Origin: Acanthopleura granulata
Taxonomy: Eukaryota; Mollusca; Polyplacophora; Chitonida; Chitonidae
Direction of reading: 5' to 3'
Length of the DNA stretch: 64,000 bases
Assembly (NCBI GenBank): GCA_016165875.1
Contig: JABBOT010000014.1
Coordinates: 14,013,432 to 14,077,431, forward strand
Positions 50,305 through 59,835 of the stretch are shown here, one piece after another. The notes under the pieces were generated by a model, which was not told the DNA's origin, searched no databases, and saw only the letters and a program-made list of their open reading frames with translations. The first letter of the stretch is position 1; each line of letters opens with the position of its first letter. The position numbers and the translations under genes were made by a program.

Positions 50305-51214
50305 CTGGAAGCATTGCGGACATCTGTTCTTATAAATGGTTTTCTACATATGTGAACATCAGGGGAATCCTTCCTGCCTACAGGAACTCGGGCCTAAGCT
50401 GTATAATCTACTATTCATTACCACATTTACATTGATGATTTGAGGGCTGACTGGTCATGTACAGTCATGACTAGTGGCCCTTGTAAAATCATCTGAGAAC
50501 AATGGACAGCCAGGCTTGGGCCTCAGCAGTGATGGGACAGGAAATGGTACCTCATAGTTTGTGTGTATCTAATTTTAGGTTCATGTTAGATGCTGAGAGA
50601 ATAGGGCACTCCTCTCAGACTGCTTACAGGTTGCCACTATTGAGCTTCTTACAGCATTCAGACATTGCATAATGTATGCTGTCCAACGCAAATCTGAGTC
50701 ACAAAGATTGTGTCTCCATCTTTTAAAGGAGAAGAAAACTTAAAAACGCTGCCAAAATCAAATGAAAGAGCATGAAAATTTACTTGCATATATACATGTA
50801 GCCATTAATATTTATTTTGATTTTTTCTTTTAGGAGAGAAGAGTATTTAAAAATATTTTGTATGGCAGTTATTTGGGATGACCTCTGGTATATATTGTCT
50901 TTGTGTAATAATGTTATAAATGAAGATTTTACATATTTAATAAATACATCTGCACTAGAATTTGGTCACTTCTAACACATGTGTCCAGCCTGGATTTTAA
51001 TCATATTTATACTTTTAATATATTCTAAATATTATCATAATTCAAACTCAATGCATGTGTTTGAATATCAACAGATAATACATTCAAATCCAGTTATTAG
51101 ACATGCATCACAACCTTTTTAGAACATTATTAGCCCATCATTAAGAAAGTGTGTGACATAACCCGACCCCATGAGAAAAAACTTAAATGTGGTACCAAGG
51201 CTACCAAAGAGCTC

Positions 51215-51565
51215 ATCTGTAAGGGATAGATTCTAATATACAGTACACTAAGGCAGGGTTTCTGTAATTTAAGGTATTTAATACGCGCACAGAATCAACA
51301 ATGGAATATCCCCCTCATGTTATTGCGCTCTACATGAGTGCAAACCCTGAGTTCAAAACATGCAGTGTTTTTAAAGATACCACCCCTAACATTTCGTTTA
51401 GATTCCAATACACAGTACAGGAAGTCAGGAATTCAGTAATTTGTGGTATTTAGTATGCACAGACAGAATCAGTGATGGGATATACCCCTCGTGTTATTGT
51501 GCTCTTTATGCGTGCAAACTCTGAGTGCAGTACTTTTTAAGATACCACCGATAACAGTTTCTTTA
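51215..51565. repeat. Two tandem diverged copies of about 170 bp, in intron 4
   Basis: The halves 51220-51395 and 51396-51565 share, in order, CAATACACAGTACA-like, ATTTA(A/G)TA, GAATCA(A/G)...TGTTATTG(C/T)GCTCT and TTTTTAA(A)GATACCACC blocks. No coding capacity was seen. Confidence 0.7.
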
Positions 51566-52160
51566 AAACTGCTTTCCCTGGTTGGTCGGCAGGAAATTTT
51601 TCTTAATTATTCTGGTTGTTGAAAACTTACATCTTTGAAAGAAATCAATAAGGAGAACAAAACAAAAGAATCAAAATTTTATCAAAATACAAATAAAAAC
51701 TTATCGAGTAGACCCTCGGGTCCGTCGGGTTACACCCAACCGATATATTTTTATGGAAAGCCTAATGTAAAGACAACATCTACATCAGGTGGTCCAAAAT
51801 AACCACCATACATAAGTATTTTCAAATACTGTCTTCTTCTGAAAGAGAAAAACAAATCAATTAAAGACTATATCTCTAAACAGATTTTCAAGCTTTTTCA
51901 TCTGATTTTGGCACAGCTTTTATGTTTACTTCTCCTCTAGGATTAAAATCTGATCTCTCTTCCTTATCCCTTATTTGTATTTTCAGGTGAAGACTTTGGA
52001 TTCTGTTTCCCATTCAAAGCTCAAACCACACGCTCGCATCACAAAAAGAACGGACATTTTGTTTGAACAATAAATGTCTGCTCCTATGTATTGTCAATTA
52101 ATGCAAAAATGAGAAGTAATTTATACCAGATTAGAAGATTAGAAGATTAGGAATGCTAAC

Positions 52161-53621
52161 CTAGCCTGGGGTTCTGTGGTTGTGCATGCTGGCCATAGCG
52201 GTAGTAATCCGATGCGGGCTGCTGACTGGGCGAGTAGGAGTAGCATGAGGATGAGTTGTCTCTCTTGGAATGTGAACCATGACTCTCTGCACCAGGTGAT
52301 GTGGGTTCAAATGGATCGTAAGCCTCCGCTCCTGTCCCTTCTTGTGATAAATGTAGTGAATTTTCAGCCCAGGCTGAGCTGGTCGCCATGGCAGCTGGGG
52401 AGTGATCAGCAGAATGGCCTGTAAGGTTTTTGTTGGCTGAAGATTTTGCAGCTTCCAAAATGGCTGCCAGTAACTCATTCTCTTTCTGAATGGCCAGTGT
52501 CTTTTCGCTGATCTGGGAGAGATCTTGTCCCCGACGATCGCTTGGCATGTAAGGATCTACTGAGCGCAAATCCATGCGAGCCCAACCTCTATCTGCACCT
52601 GAATCACGGTGATCGTCATACTGTGCCCTGTTGTCATAGGGATCATACTGTGACCTGTTGGCAGGCTCTCTCCTATCATAGCTATCAGGTAGAGGTCTGG
52701 AAACTGGAGATCTCCTATCATAAGCGTGTTTATCATCATACATGTCATACCTGGTTCTGTCAGCTGCACTTCTCTCATTATAATGATCAACTCTTTGACT
52801 GTCAGCTTGAGCAACATTATCATGGTGACTGTAAGTGTGACTTTCCACTGGAGCTCTCTCACCATAGGGATTAAACCTCTGCTTGTTCACAGTACTTCTA
52901 TCGTCATACGGATCATATTTCTGCTTGCCCATGGTACTTTTGTCATCATAGGGATCATATTTCTGCTTGCCCATGGTACTTTTGTCATCATAGGGATCAT
53001 ATTTCTGCTTGCCCATGGTACTTTTGTCATCATAGGGATCATATCTCTGTTTTTCTGCAGTATTTCTGTTGTCAAAGGGATCGTATCTTTGTTTGTCTAC
53101 AGTACTATCATAATAAGGATCATATGTCTGCCTATCGACCATACTTCTATCATCAAAGTTATCATATCTCTCTCTGTCTGCAGTACTCCGGTCATAGTAA
53201 GGATCATATCTCTGCTTCTCCAAAGTACTTTTGTCATCATAGGGATCATATCTCTGGGTATCAGCTGGAGATCTGTCATCATATCGATCATATCTCTGCT
53301 TGTTACCACCACCTCTGTCATCACATCGATCATACCTCTGCCTGTTACCACCGCCTCTGTCATCACATCGATCAAATCTCTGCTGGTTACCACCACCTCT
53401 GTCATCACAACGATCATATCTCTGCTGGTTACCACCACCTCTGCCATCACGTCGATCAAATCTCTGCTGGTTACCACCACCTCTGTCATCACGTCGATCA
53501 TACCTCTGCTTGTTAACACCACCTCTGTCATCATATCGATCATATTTGGGTTTATCAGCTGGAGAATTACTATCATAATGATCATATCTTGGATTTGGTC
53601 TGCTCTGTTTAGGTCCTGAGG
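52161..53621 (-). CDS. Zinc-finger gene, exon 4 (14-residue Tyr/Asp/Arg repeat domain)
   Basis: Minus strand, 1461 bases, acceptor CGTTTTCAG|CCTCAGG, phase 1 in and phase 1 out (CTAG|GTTAGC). It encodes about 22 tandem copies of a 14-residue unit with the pattern Q-R-Y-D-x-Y-D-D-(R/K)-x4-x. There are two subfamilies: RGGGN(Q/K) units carrying RGG motifs at the N-terminal end, and K-STMGK/STxEK units further on. After the repeats comes a likely amphipathic helix (SEKTLAIQKENELLAAILEA) and a Ser/Gly/Tyr-rich end (SYSPSQQPASDYYRYGQHAQ). Known for similar compositions: Tyr- and RGG-rich disordered regions bind RNA, can be methylated on Arg and promote condensates; applying this here is inference. 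The antisense open frame of 297 codons is a shadow of the 42-bp periodicity. Confidence 0.9.
52630..53600 (-). repeat. 42-bp coding minisatellite
   Basis: DNA basis of the 14-residue repeats. Three units at 52921, 52963 and 53005 are identical at nearly all 42 positions, marking recent expansion. Outer units are diverged at the DNA level but keep the frame, suggesting selection on the protein. Confidence 0.93.
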
Positions 53622-53784
53622 CTGAAAACGACAAGGAGGGTAAGGCAATAACCAATCATACAGAACGTGTGGACACAGTTTGAATCATGTCAAGAAACTT
53701 CACATAAAGCAACTTTTGTTATTCATACAAGCACAAATATATACACACAATATGGAGAAGCATACATGCATGTATCTTTTTAAT

Positions 53785-53935
53785 TGATTTATTTCATTGG
53801 TGTTTTAAGCCGCACTCAAGAATATTTCCCTTATACAATGGCAGCCATTGTATAAGGGAGGGTGGAAACTGGGTAAAAGCCATGACCTCAGCATTATGTG
53901 CGTGGGTAAAACGGAACCCGACAATCATTTTCAAC
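53785..53935 (-). repeat. SINE fragment in intron 3, reversed
   Basis: GGTGTTTTAAGCCGCACTCA and AGAATATTTCCCTTATACAA, followed by GGGTGGAAACTGGGTAAAAG. This is the 3' half of the SINE in reverse. A local palindrome, ATGGCAGCCATTGTAT, is also present. Confidence 0.75.
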
Positions 53936-54059
53936 AGCAAATGAAAATGACTTGCAATCAACTTCCTGGTGTTGTTACTACCCACAGTGTGGAGCCAGGT
54001 GTTGTGCGACTATCATGTATCTTCAAACAGAAATCAGTCAAGTATCCAAGCAGTCTGAC

Positions 54060-54219
54060 CTTTGCTGTCGGAGAGCTTCTCGTCTATTTTCACCACCACC
54101 TGACCTTTGCCGACCTTTGATTCTATCTCTCTGGCAAAATGTTCTAGATTAGGCACCTGTCCCAGCTTCATGCCCGCTAACCTCTTGACTTCGTCTGCAA
54201 TCATAGGCTCATGCTTCTT
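54060..54219 (-). CDS. Zinc-finger gene, exon 3
   Basis: Minus strand, 160 bases, acceptor CTACTTTCACAG, phase 0 in, phase 1 out at AAAG|GTCAGA. It continues the zinc finger with KKHEPMIADEVKRLAGMKLG and a helical segment LEHFAREIESKVGKGQVVVK. The basic/helical region directly after a U1-like finger is typical of such proteins and probably completes the finger's fold. A second possible donor (GGCAAAG|GTCAGG, 30-40 bases earlier) is also phase 1 and would give a slightly shorter variant; I prefer the later one because it keeps the whole helix. Confidence 0.8.
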
Positions 54220-54614
54220 CTGTGAAAGTAGCAGATCACACAAACAATCATCAATAGCTGGGTACAAAGTTAATTTCTGTCTTTTTTTCTCAGTCTTTAT
54301 AGGGTTTGCACACATTTCACATCATAAAGTTCAAAGACTTCCCTAGTGTAAAAATAACTTTGGACTCAGAAAAAGTTTGAAAAGGAAAGGCGAACAAACA
54401 GCTACATGTACATGTAGACTTTCAAATACATCTTGGTCATACGCATGTAAGGATTTTGATGACATTTTAATTTAACTTCGCACAGAATGAAAAAAATGCA
54501 TTTCTATATTCGCGATATATATGTTACCAATGAAGGGCAGATTTCCAAATAGATTAGAACATAATAGTTGTGTCATGCTACTGACAGTGCAACAGCACAC
54601 CTCATGGTAAAGAT

Positions 54615-54870
54615 TTGTAGTTTATTTATTTATTTGATTGGTGTTTTACATCTACAACGGCGGCCAGCATTATGGTAAGAGGAAACCCTGGCAGAACTCA
54701 GGGGAAACCCACGTACATCTGCAGGTTGCTGGCGGACCGTCCAAGACACAACCGGAGAGGAAGCCAGTCTGAGCTGTAAAAACTCACAGCAATCTTACTG
54801 GTGAGTGGCTACTTGGTCAATGTGCTCTGCTAGCATGCTAACCTCTCGGGTATGGAGGCCCCTCATGGCA
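54615..54870 (-). repeat. Full-length SINE in intron 2, reversed
   Basis: Begins TTTATTTATTTATTTGATTG, then GGTGTTTTACATC, CGGCGGCCAGCATTATGGTA, and CATCTGCAGGTTGCTGGCGG. It ends with the reversed B box (AAACTCACAGCAATC) and reversed A-box region (GCTAGCATGCTAACC). It is one of the best preserved copies in the window. Confidence 0.88.
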
Positions 54871-55041
54871 AATTAACAATATCTAGGAACTGCGCTGTTA
54901 CATTCCTGTACTTTTCAGGGTCTTTCCTTGCCTTCACTTTCAAGGACTTTCAAGTTTCTTCAGCCCTAGTTTGAGCCATGCTCAAGACAGACAGGTATCC
55001 CCAGACGATCATAAGTACTTACGCAATAAATATGTACTTAC

Positions 55042-55181
55042 AAAATAAAAGATCCGATGTTTGTAGCTGACAACATGTGACTTTATGCTGTTGTAATCAA
55101 ATGCCAGGTCACAGAGTCGGCACTGGAAGGTGGGAATGGTTTCATGGGTTGGGTGTTGGTACTCTGTCACGTACTTCAGCC
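55042..55181 (-). CDS. Zinc-finger gene, exon 2 (C2H2 U1/matrin-like finger)
   Basis: Minus strand, 140 bases, acceptor GTTGTTGACAG, phase 1 in, phase 0 out at TTTTATTTT|GTAAGTA. It encodes LKYVTEYQHPTHETIPTFQC and then RLCDLAFDYNSIKSHVVSYK-H. The zinc ligands are C83, C86, H98 and H104 in the predicted protein (C-x2-C-x11-H-x5-H), with the YKHR-x-x-Y ending typical of U1/matrin-type fingers that bind RNA or DNA in the nucleus. The assignment to that finger class is by pattern; the exact orthologue is not known to me. Confidence 0.87.
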
Positions 55182-55574
55182 CTGTCAACAACACACACAA
55201 CCTACCGTACAGAGGCATAGAAAACAAGCCATGGCACAAAATATGGAGAACTTTATGACAACTTACAGTTAGTTTACTACAAATAAACAGATCTGAGGTG
55301 AACGCCGAGCTGTAACTGAAGTGTAGCATGTCGTAGCATGTATGAATAAAGGGCCAAGCGCTTTTGTTTATCCCCCGTGCACATACGTATCTACATGTAT
55401 GTATGCATGGGTTTACGTTGAACTGAACAATTTTTCTGTCATATGTCAACAAAGAGTAGAATTTTCTGGGCGTGCATGCCGCTTAAGTGCTGCCACCACC
55501 AGAACATAACGTCGAAGACACCATACATGACACCCCACCCAGTCACATTATACGGACACCGGGCCGACCAGTCC

Positions 55575-55700
55575 AGTTTCCTTGCTCTACCCTCCCAGAG
55601 CTTGGTGCCAAGGAAGGCAGCAATAAGATTGGTATGACCTGACCTGTGACTGATCCCGGATCTCCCGACCTCGAAGCGGATGCTCTAACCCACGTACATA
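55575..55700 (-). repeat. tRNA-like head of another short repeat, in intron 1
   Basis: On the minus strand: GGGTTAGAGCATCCGCTTCG (A-box region), then GAGGTCGGGAGATCCGGGAT and CAGTCACAGGTCAGG. This resembles a tRNA-derived SINE head distinct from the main family. The cloverleaf is imperfect, so it is not called as a tRNA gene. Confidence 0.5.
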
Positions 55701-56081
55701 TGTCCCATTCTGTGTATGCATGCTGATTTGCACATACATGTAAACCACTATATGGCTAATTGTAGAAACATCCACAAGACAGTCACATAACAATAATGAC
55801 ATCTGTCCAGTTTAAACTGACATGATGTGTGGAAACAACAATTTAAGTGAACGCACAGACTGACTGAGGAGCAAATTAGAACAACAGGTATCCCATAAAA
55901 TGTTTTCAAGACTACAGGATACCAAATCTCATATCAACCTGTCTAGTTTGAAGATTTCATGTGGAAATAAAAATTTCAACATGAAAAGTAAAGGACAAAC
56001 AAACAGACATACACAAAAAAGCAATCCCAGGGATGGCAGACAGACAAAACAGACATACCACGGGCACATCACTTGACTCAC

Positions 56082-56268
56082 CAATGAGCGCCTCACTAGA
56101 CTGTTGTACAAATGTCTTCAGACAAGATGGCCGACTGACCTTCTCCGAAGCTCTCTCTGTAAGGCAAGCAGAGGGATTCGGCTGATAATTGACAGATGAC
56201 TGAATGTATCTGGTGGTGAGAGGACAGCAGGCACGTGACAGAGATGGTTCAGGCTCTGATCTGGCCAT
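56082..56268 (-). CDS. Zinc-finger/14-residue-repeat protein, exon 1 with start codon (gene overview)
   Basis: First coding exon of a minus-strand gene with exons 56268-56082, 55181-55042, 54219-54060, 53621-52161, 50304-50012, 49536-49423 and probably 38129-38034. All phases agree (1,0,1,1,0,0), giving 816 residues, or 787 if it stops at 49414. The start ATG is in a perfect context (ACCATGG). The frame upstream is closed by a TAA, and an acceptor (TTCACCGTCCAG) lies 18 bases before the ATG, implying an untranslated first exon. This exon encodes 62 residues beginning MARSEPEPSLSRACC, with no known domain, and ends ATTG|GTGAGT. Domain order: disordered start, U1-like zinc finger (83-104), helix, 14-residue repeats (about 173-480), short helix, Gln-rich tail. 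Likely nuclear and RNA- or chromatin-associated (inference). Family not recognised. Confidence 0.82.
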
Positions 56269-56368
56269 GGTAAAACCCTCATGCACCTGGACGGTGAACA
56301 GGTGCACAAAGGATTACCAGTGTCATCTACAGCCTGATGCTCCAGACACATGCTAGAGAACACGGGCA

Positions 56369-58216
56369 TACTGTATTATACCTTGAAATATAACTGGGCT
56401 AAAATGGGATGACATAAATAAAAGATGTGTTGATATAAATAAAAAATAAATAAACACTACAGTTTAAACCATGATCATTTCAAAAGGGGTGAACATTCAA
56501 AGCTTTTTGATTTGGCTGTGAACACTAATTGTCCTTGGTTGTCTCCCTCATGCATTATACAGGGTGTCCCAGAAGTCATGCATCATACTGGTTTTCAAAA
56601 AAAAAAAAAAACAACACTTTAAAAGATTTTAAAAACACCCTTACTGATTTCAAAAACATCTTTACTAATAATAATCATAACAAATGCTGAAACTGAGAAA
56701 TCATTAAAGGTGTTTTTTCGAAAACCAGGATGGTGCCCGACTTCAAATATTTTCACTGGTATTAAAATCATTTAACCATGGTCTTGTCATCAAGTGGGTA
56801 GCAATTAATATCAAATGTGCAAACAACATGACAGGTTTTGATCAGTCAGTGACTTACGAGTACAAGTACTCTTCTTGAAGTGATATGTATGACATGTAAA
56901 ATACTGAATGTACACGCTGGTCTGTCTAATAAAGTTTGTGAATACTACATGTACACCATCTACAGTTTATAGAATTGTGTGTAGAACTTGCTCTGGTTGA
57001 TTGGAACAAGTGAGTTACACTGCATTCCGTATGTTTATTTCTCTAGTTCTTATTCAGGGAATCACACATCTTTATGGGCTTACAAGTTTTGTGGAATACT
57101 TTCACAAAGTTAAAACAAATTTCACTACACATCACGCATGTTATTCTTTTAAAGTAAATTAACAGTGAAATACATGCTGCTTGAAATTTACAATTTCGTA
57201 TTCTGTGTTTGAATGATGTATGTTAAATTTCCAATACATTATAAAAAATATCATGCAATGTACCCCAAACCTCTTGGTCTTAAGGCCATCTAACAGATAA
57301 AGGCAATTTTATCACAGGTACATGTAATCTTTTTTTTTTGAAAGTTTAATAGGGTTCTTATACATGTCTAGATACACGTCGTGTGAATTTAGTAAACTCT
57401 GCTCACAAATTTCAAGAGACTTGACGTTTACAAGCCTCTAACACATTTGATAAAGTTGGCTTTCAATGACACCCAATGGACTTGAGAAATAGGGCTTGTA
57501 AACGTTTGGAGACAATCAGCAGGGTTTTTTGTAATGAAGTGGAATGTGATACCTCGAATGTTCAAGAAAACATGGTAGCAAAGAAACACGTTCAACAGCT
57601 CAAAATATTTACAGGGTATGGATGGACAGATAGATGGCAAAAAAATAGGCCAAGGTCGCTGAAAAAAGAGTTTTCCAGAAGGATTCATGCAGATATTAAA
57701 TACAGCAAGTACATGTAATAAATAATGAACAACAAACAGAAATAAAAGGAAAAAGAGAGAGAAAACTCATAAAACTCCTTCCCACCTTAAACAATGCAGT
57801 TCAAAGCCACATGTATGCAGCCTTATGTTCTTTCACACTTTTCGGTGCATACATGTTCAAAACACTCAGGCAAAACACAAGTATTGCAGCATCATTCAGT
57901 AACTCAGGTCTGAACAGTTAGTGTGGAAAAAAACTCGTGCCGGCCTCCTTAGGAACAATGGAGTGGTGAAAAGGAAAAGATTTTGGAGGAGCTGGCAGAT
58001 TTGAGTACACAAGGGGCTTAACAGTGCTGACAGTCTGATAGTGGAGTTAGGGTTAATAAGCCCCGCAGTACGTGTTTGCTGTTGTGGTGTTGGTTTATGT
58101 GCACTGGTAAAGCAGGCATTTCTCATTATGGATAATTTGGCTACATCAATATCATTTCAGGACAAGTATAACATTAAACACTTATTTTGTGATTTACTTT
58201 TTTTCTTTCTGGGTGA
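56369..58216. other. Upstream flank or first intron of the zinc-finger gene
   Basis: No coding exon was found. At about 56588-56730 an A-rich segment is bounded by ACTGGTTTTC and its complement GAAAACCAGGAT, possibly a small inverted-repeat element. A promoter could not be located. Confidence 0.4.
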
Positions 58217-58570
58217 GCATGGATTCATACACGTCATAATTACAAACTAATATTTGGTTACTGAATTTAGTGCTTGCATGGATTCACACACGTCATAATT
58301 ACAAACTAATATTTGGTTACTGAATTTAGTGCTTGCATGGATTCACACACATCATAATTACAAACTAATATTTGGTTACTGAATTTAGTGCTTGCATGGA
58401 TTCATACACGTCATAATTATAAACTAATATTAGGTTACTGAATTTGGTGCTTGCATGGATTCATACACATCATACTTACAAACTAATATTTGGTTACTGA
58501 GTTTAGTGCTTGCATGGATTCATACACGTCATAATTACAAACTAATATTTGGTTACTGAATTTAGTGCTC
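58217..58570. repeat. 59-bp minisatellite, six units
   Basis: Six units starting GCATGGATTCATACACGTCA and closing TTACTGAATTTAGTGCTT, at 58217, 58276, 58335, 58394, 58453 and 58512. Neighbouring units differ at one to four positions. Confidence 0.97.
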
Positions 58571-59615
58571 GGAAATTTAACATTTTGGAAAAAAAAATTC
58601 AATTTGTACTACAGAAATATAACTACACTCTTTTTGGGCGCCCAAAATGGAATCTTCAAAGAACATGGCACAACTCATTACATAGCAAAGAAAGTGTAAT
58701 CACACAAATGCTTTGCCTTTGAAATATCGTGTCAATACTGAATATATGTTTGAAAAAGTAGCCTGAGAATCGCATCTGTCACATTTTTGTTGTATCGAAA
58801 ACTAGAAGGTAAGCCTATACATCTGCCCCATTTTGACATCAGCTGTCTGTCAATCAGAATATTTTCAACAACATTTGTGATTCTGCCATTTTTATTCTTG
58901 TTGCCCTCGTCATTTTCAGTCTGACATTGCTGTCATAAACAGTAGTGATTCTTGGCAAAAAAGAACTCTTGCTTATAAGGTGTATTAGACATAAAAGTAA
59001 ACTACATATTTGTTAGAGTCTCTAATCCACTCAGCAGGAATAGGGGATAAAAAAAAAATTAATGTTCACTTTTCCACTTGACCCACTTTTTGTTTGGGGG
59101 CAAAACAGGTTCAAGTTAGTTATAAAGTCACATTTGAGTAAGTCAATACAGTGCACATTACCATAATCAGGGATATAATTGCTGAAAGGTTTTGAATTCG
59201 TTCACTGTAAATGTAATGCATGTATATATATGAAAAGGTTTGCATTTTCTGTAATAAAGTTACACTATTGCCTTCGTTTTATTATTCTTGTTAAGCCTGT
59301 CAAAACAATTCACATTATCATTTTTTTGATTTGGATTTCTTTTCCCAGTCAAATTAGTAAAGCACTGAAACTATGAAGTGAATAAAAATCTATAATTACG
59401 CTGTGGCATATAAAATTTCCCTTGTGTCATCTGTAACAGAGGTGTTTATCTTTGTGAAACAGAGTGTAGTGTCATGGCAGCAGTGGAATAAATCATACGT
59501 CATTTGACCAGCGGAGTCAGTTATTTCTTATGCATGTGATAAATGTCACACCTTGGTTTGTAGAACGAATTTTTTATGAATCCCTGAACTGAAAGTTAAA
59601 TATTATTCATTTTGG
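58571..59615. other. Non-coding stretch
   Basis: AT-rich, with no gene or element recognised. Confidence 0.5.
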
Positions 59616-59619
59616 TTGG

Positions 59620-59835
59620 TAATCTGAAGTGTGAATGTCATATTTCCCAGGTTACCTCTGAAGTGTGAAGGTGAATGTCATATTTACCTGGTTATCTCTG
59701 AAGTGTGAATATCATATTTCCCAGGTTATCTCTGAAGTGTGAAGGTGAATATCATATTTACCTGGCTATCTCTGAAGTGTGAATGTCATATTTCCCAGGT
59801 TATCTCTGAAGTGTGACTGACACATTTCACAGGTT
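59620..59835. repeat. Alternating 34/40-bp tandem repeat
   Basis: Units CTCTGAAGTGTGAATGTCAT...CCCAGGTTAT alternate with a longer version carrying an extra GAAGGT (GTGTGAAGGTGAATGTCATA...ACCTGGTTAT). The true higher-order unit is about 74 bp; roughly three dimers are present. Confidence 0.85.

Noticed and set aside
50305..50325. Acceptor AAGAACAG before an ATG for exon 5 of the zinc-finger gene
   Set aside because: It would enter in phase 0, whereas the previous exon ends in phase 1. The AG at 50305-50307 fits the phase.
52726..53619. 297-codon open frame on the plus strand, plus several other overlapping frames
   Set aside because: Antisense shadow of the 42-bp coding repeat. The opposite strand has consistent splice sites, phases and protein-like composition; this one is an Ile/Ser/Val-rich mirror.
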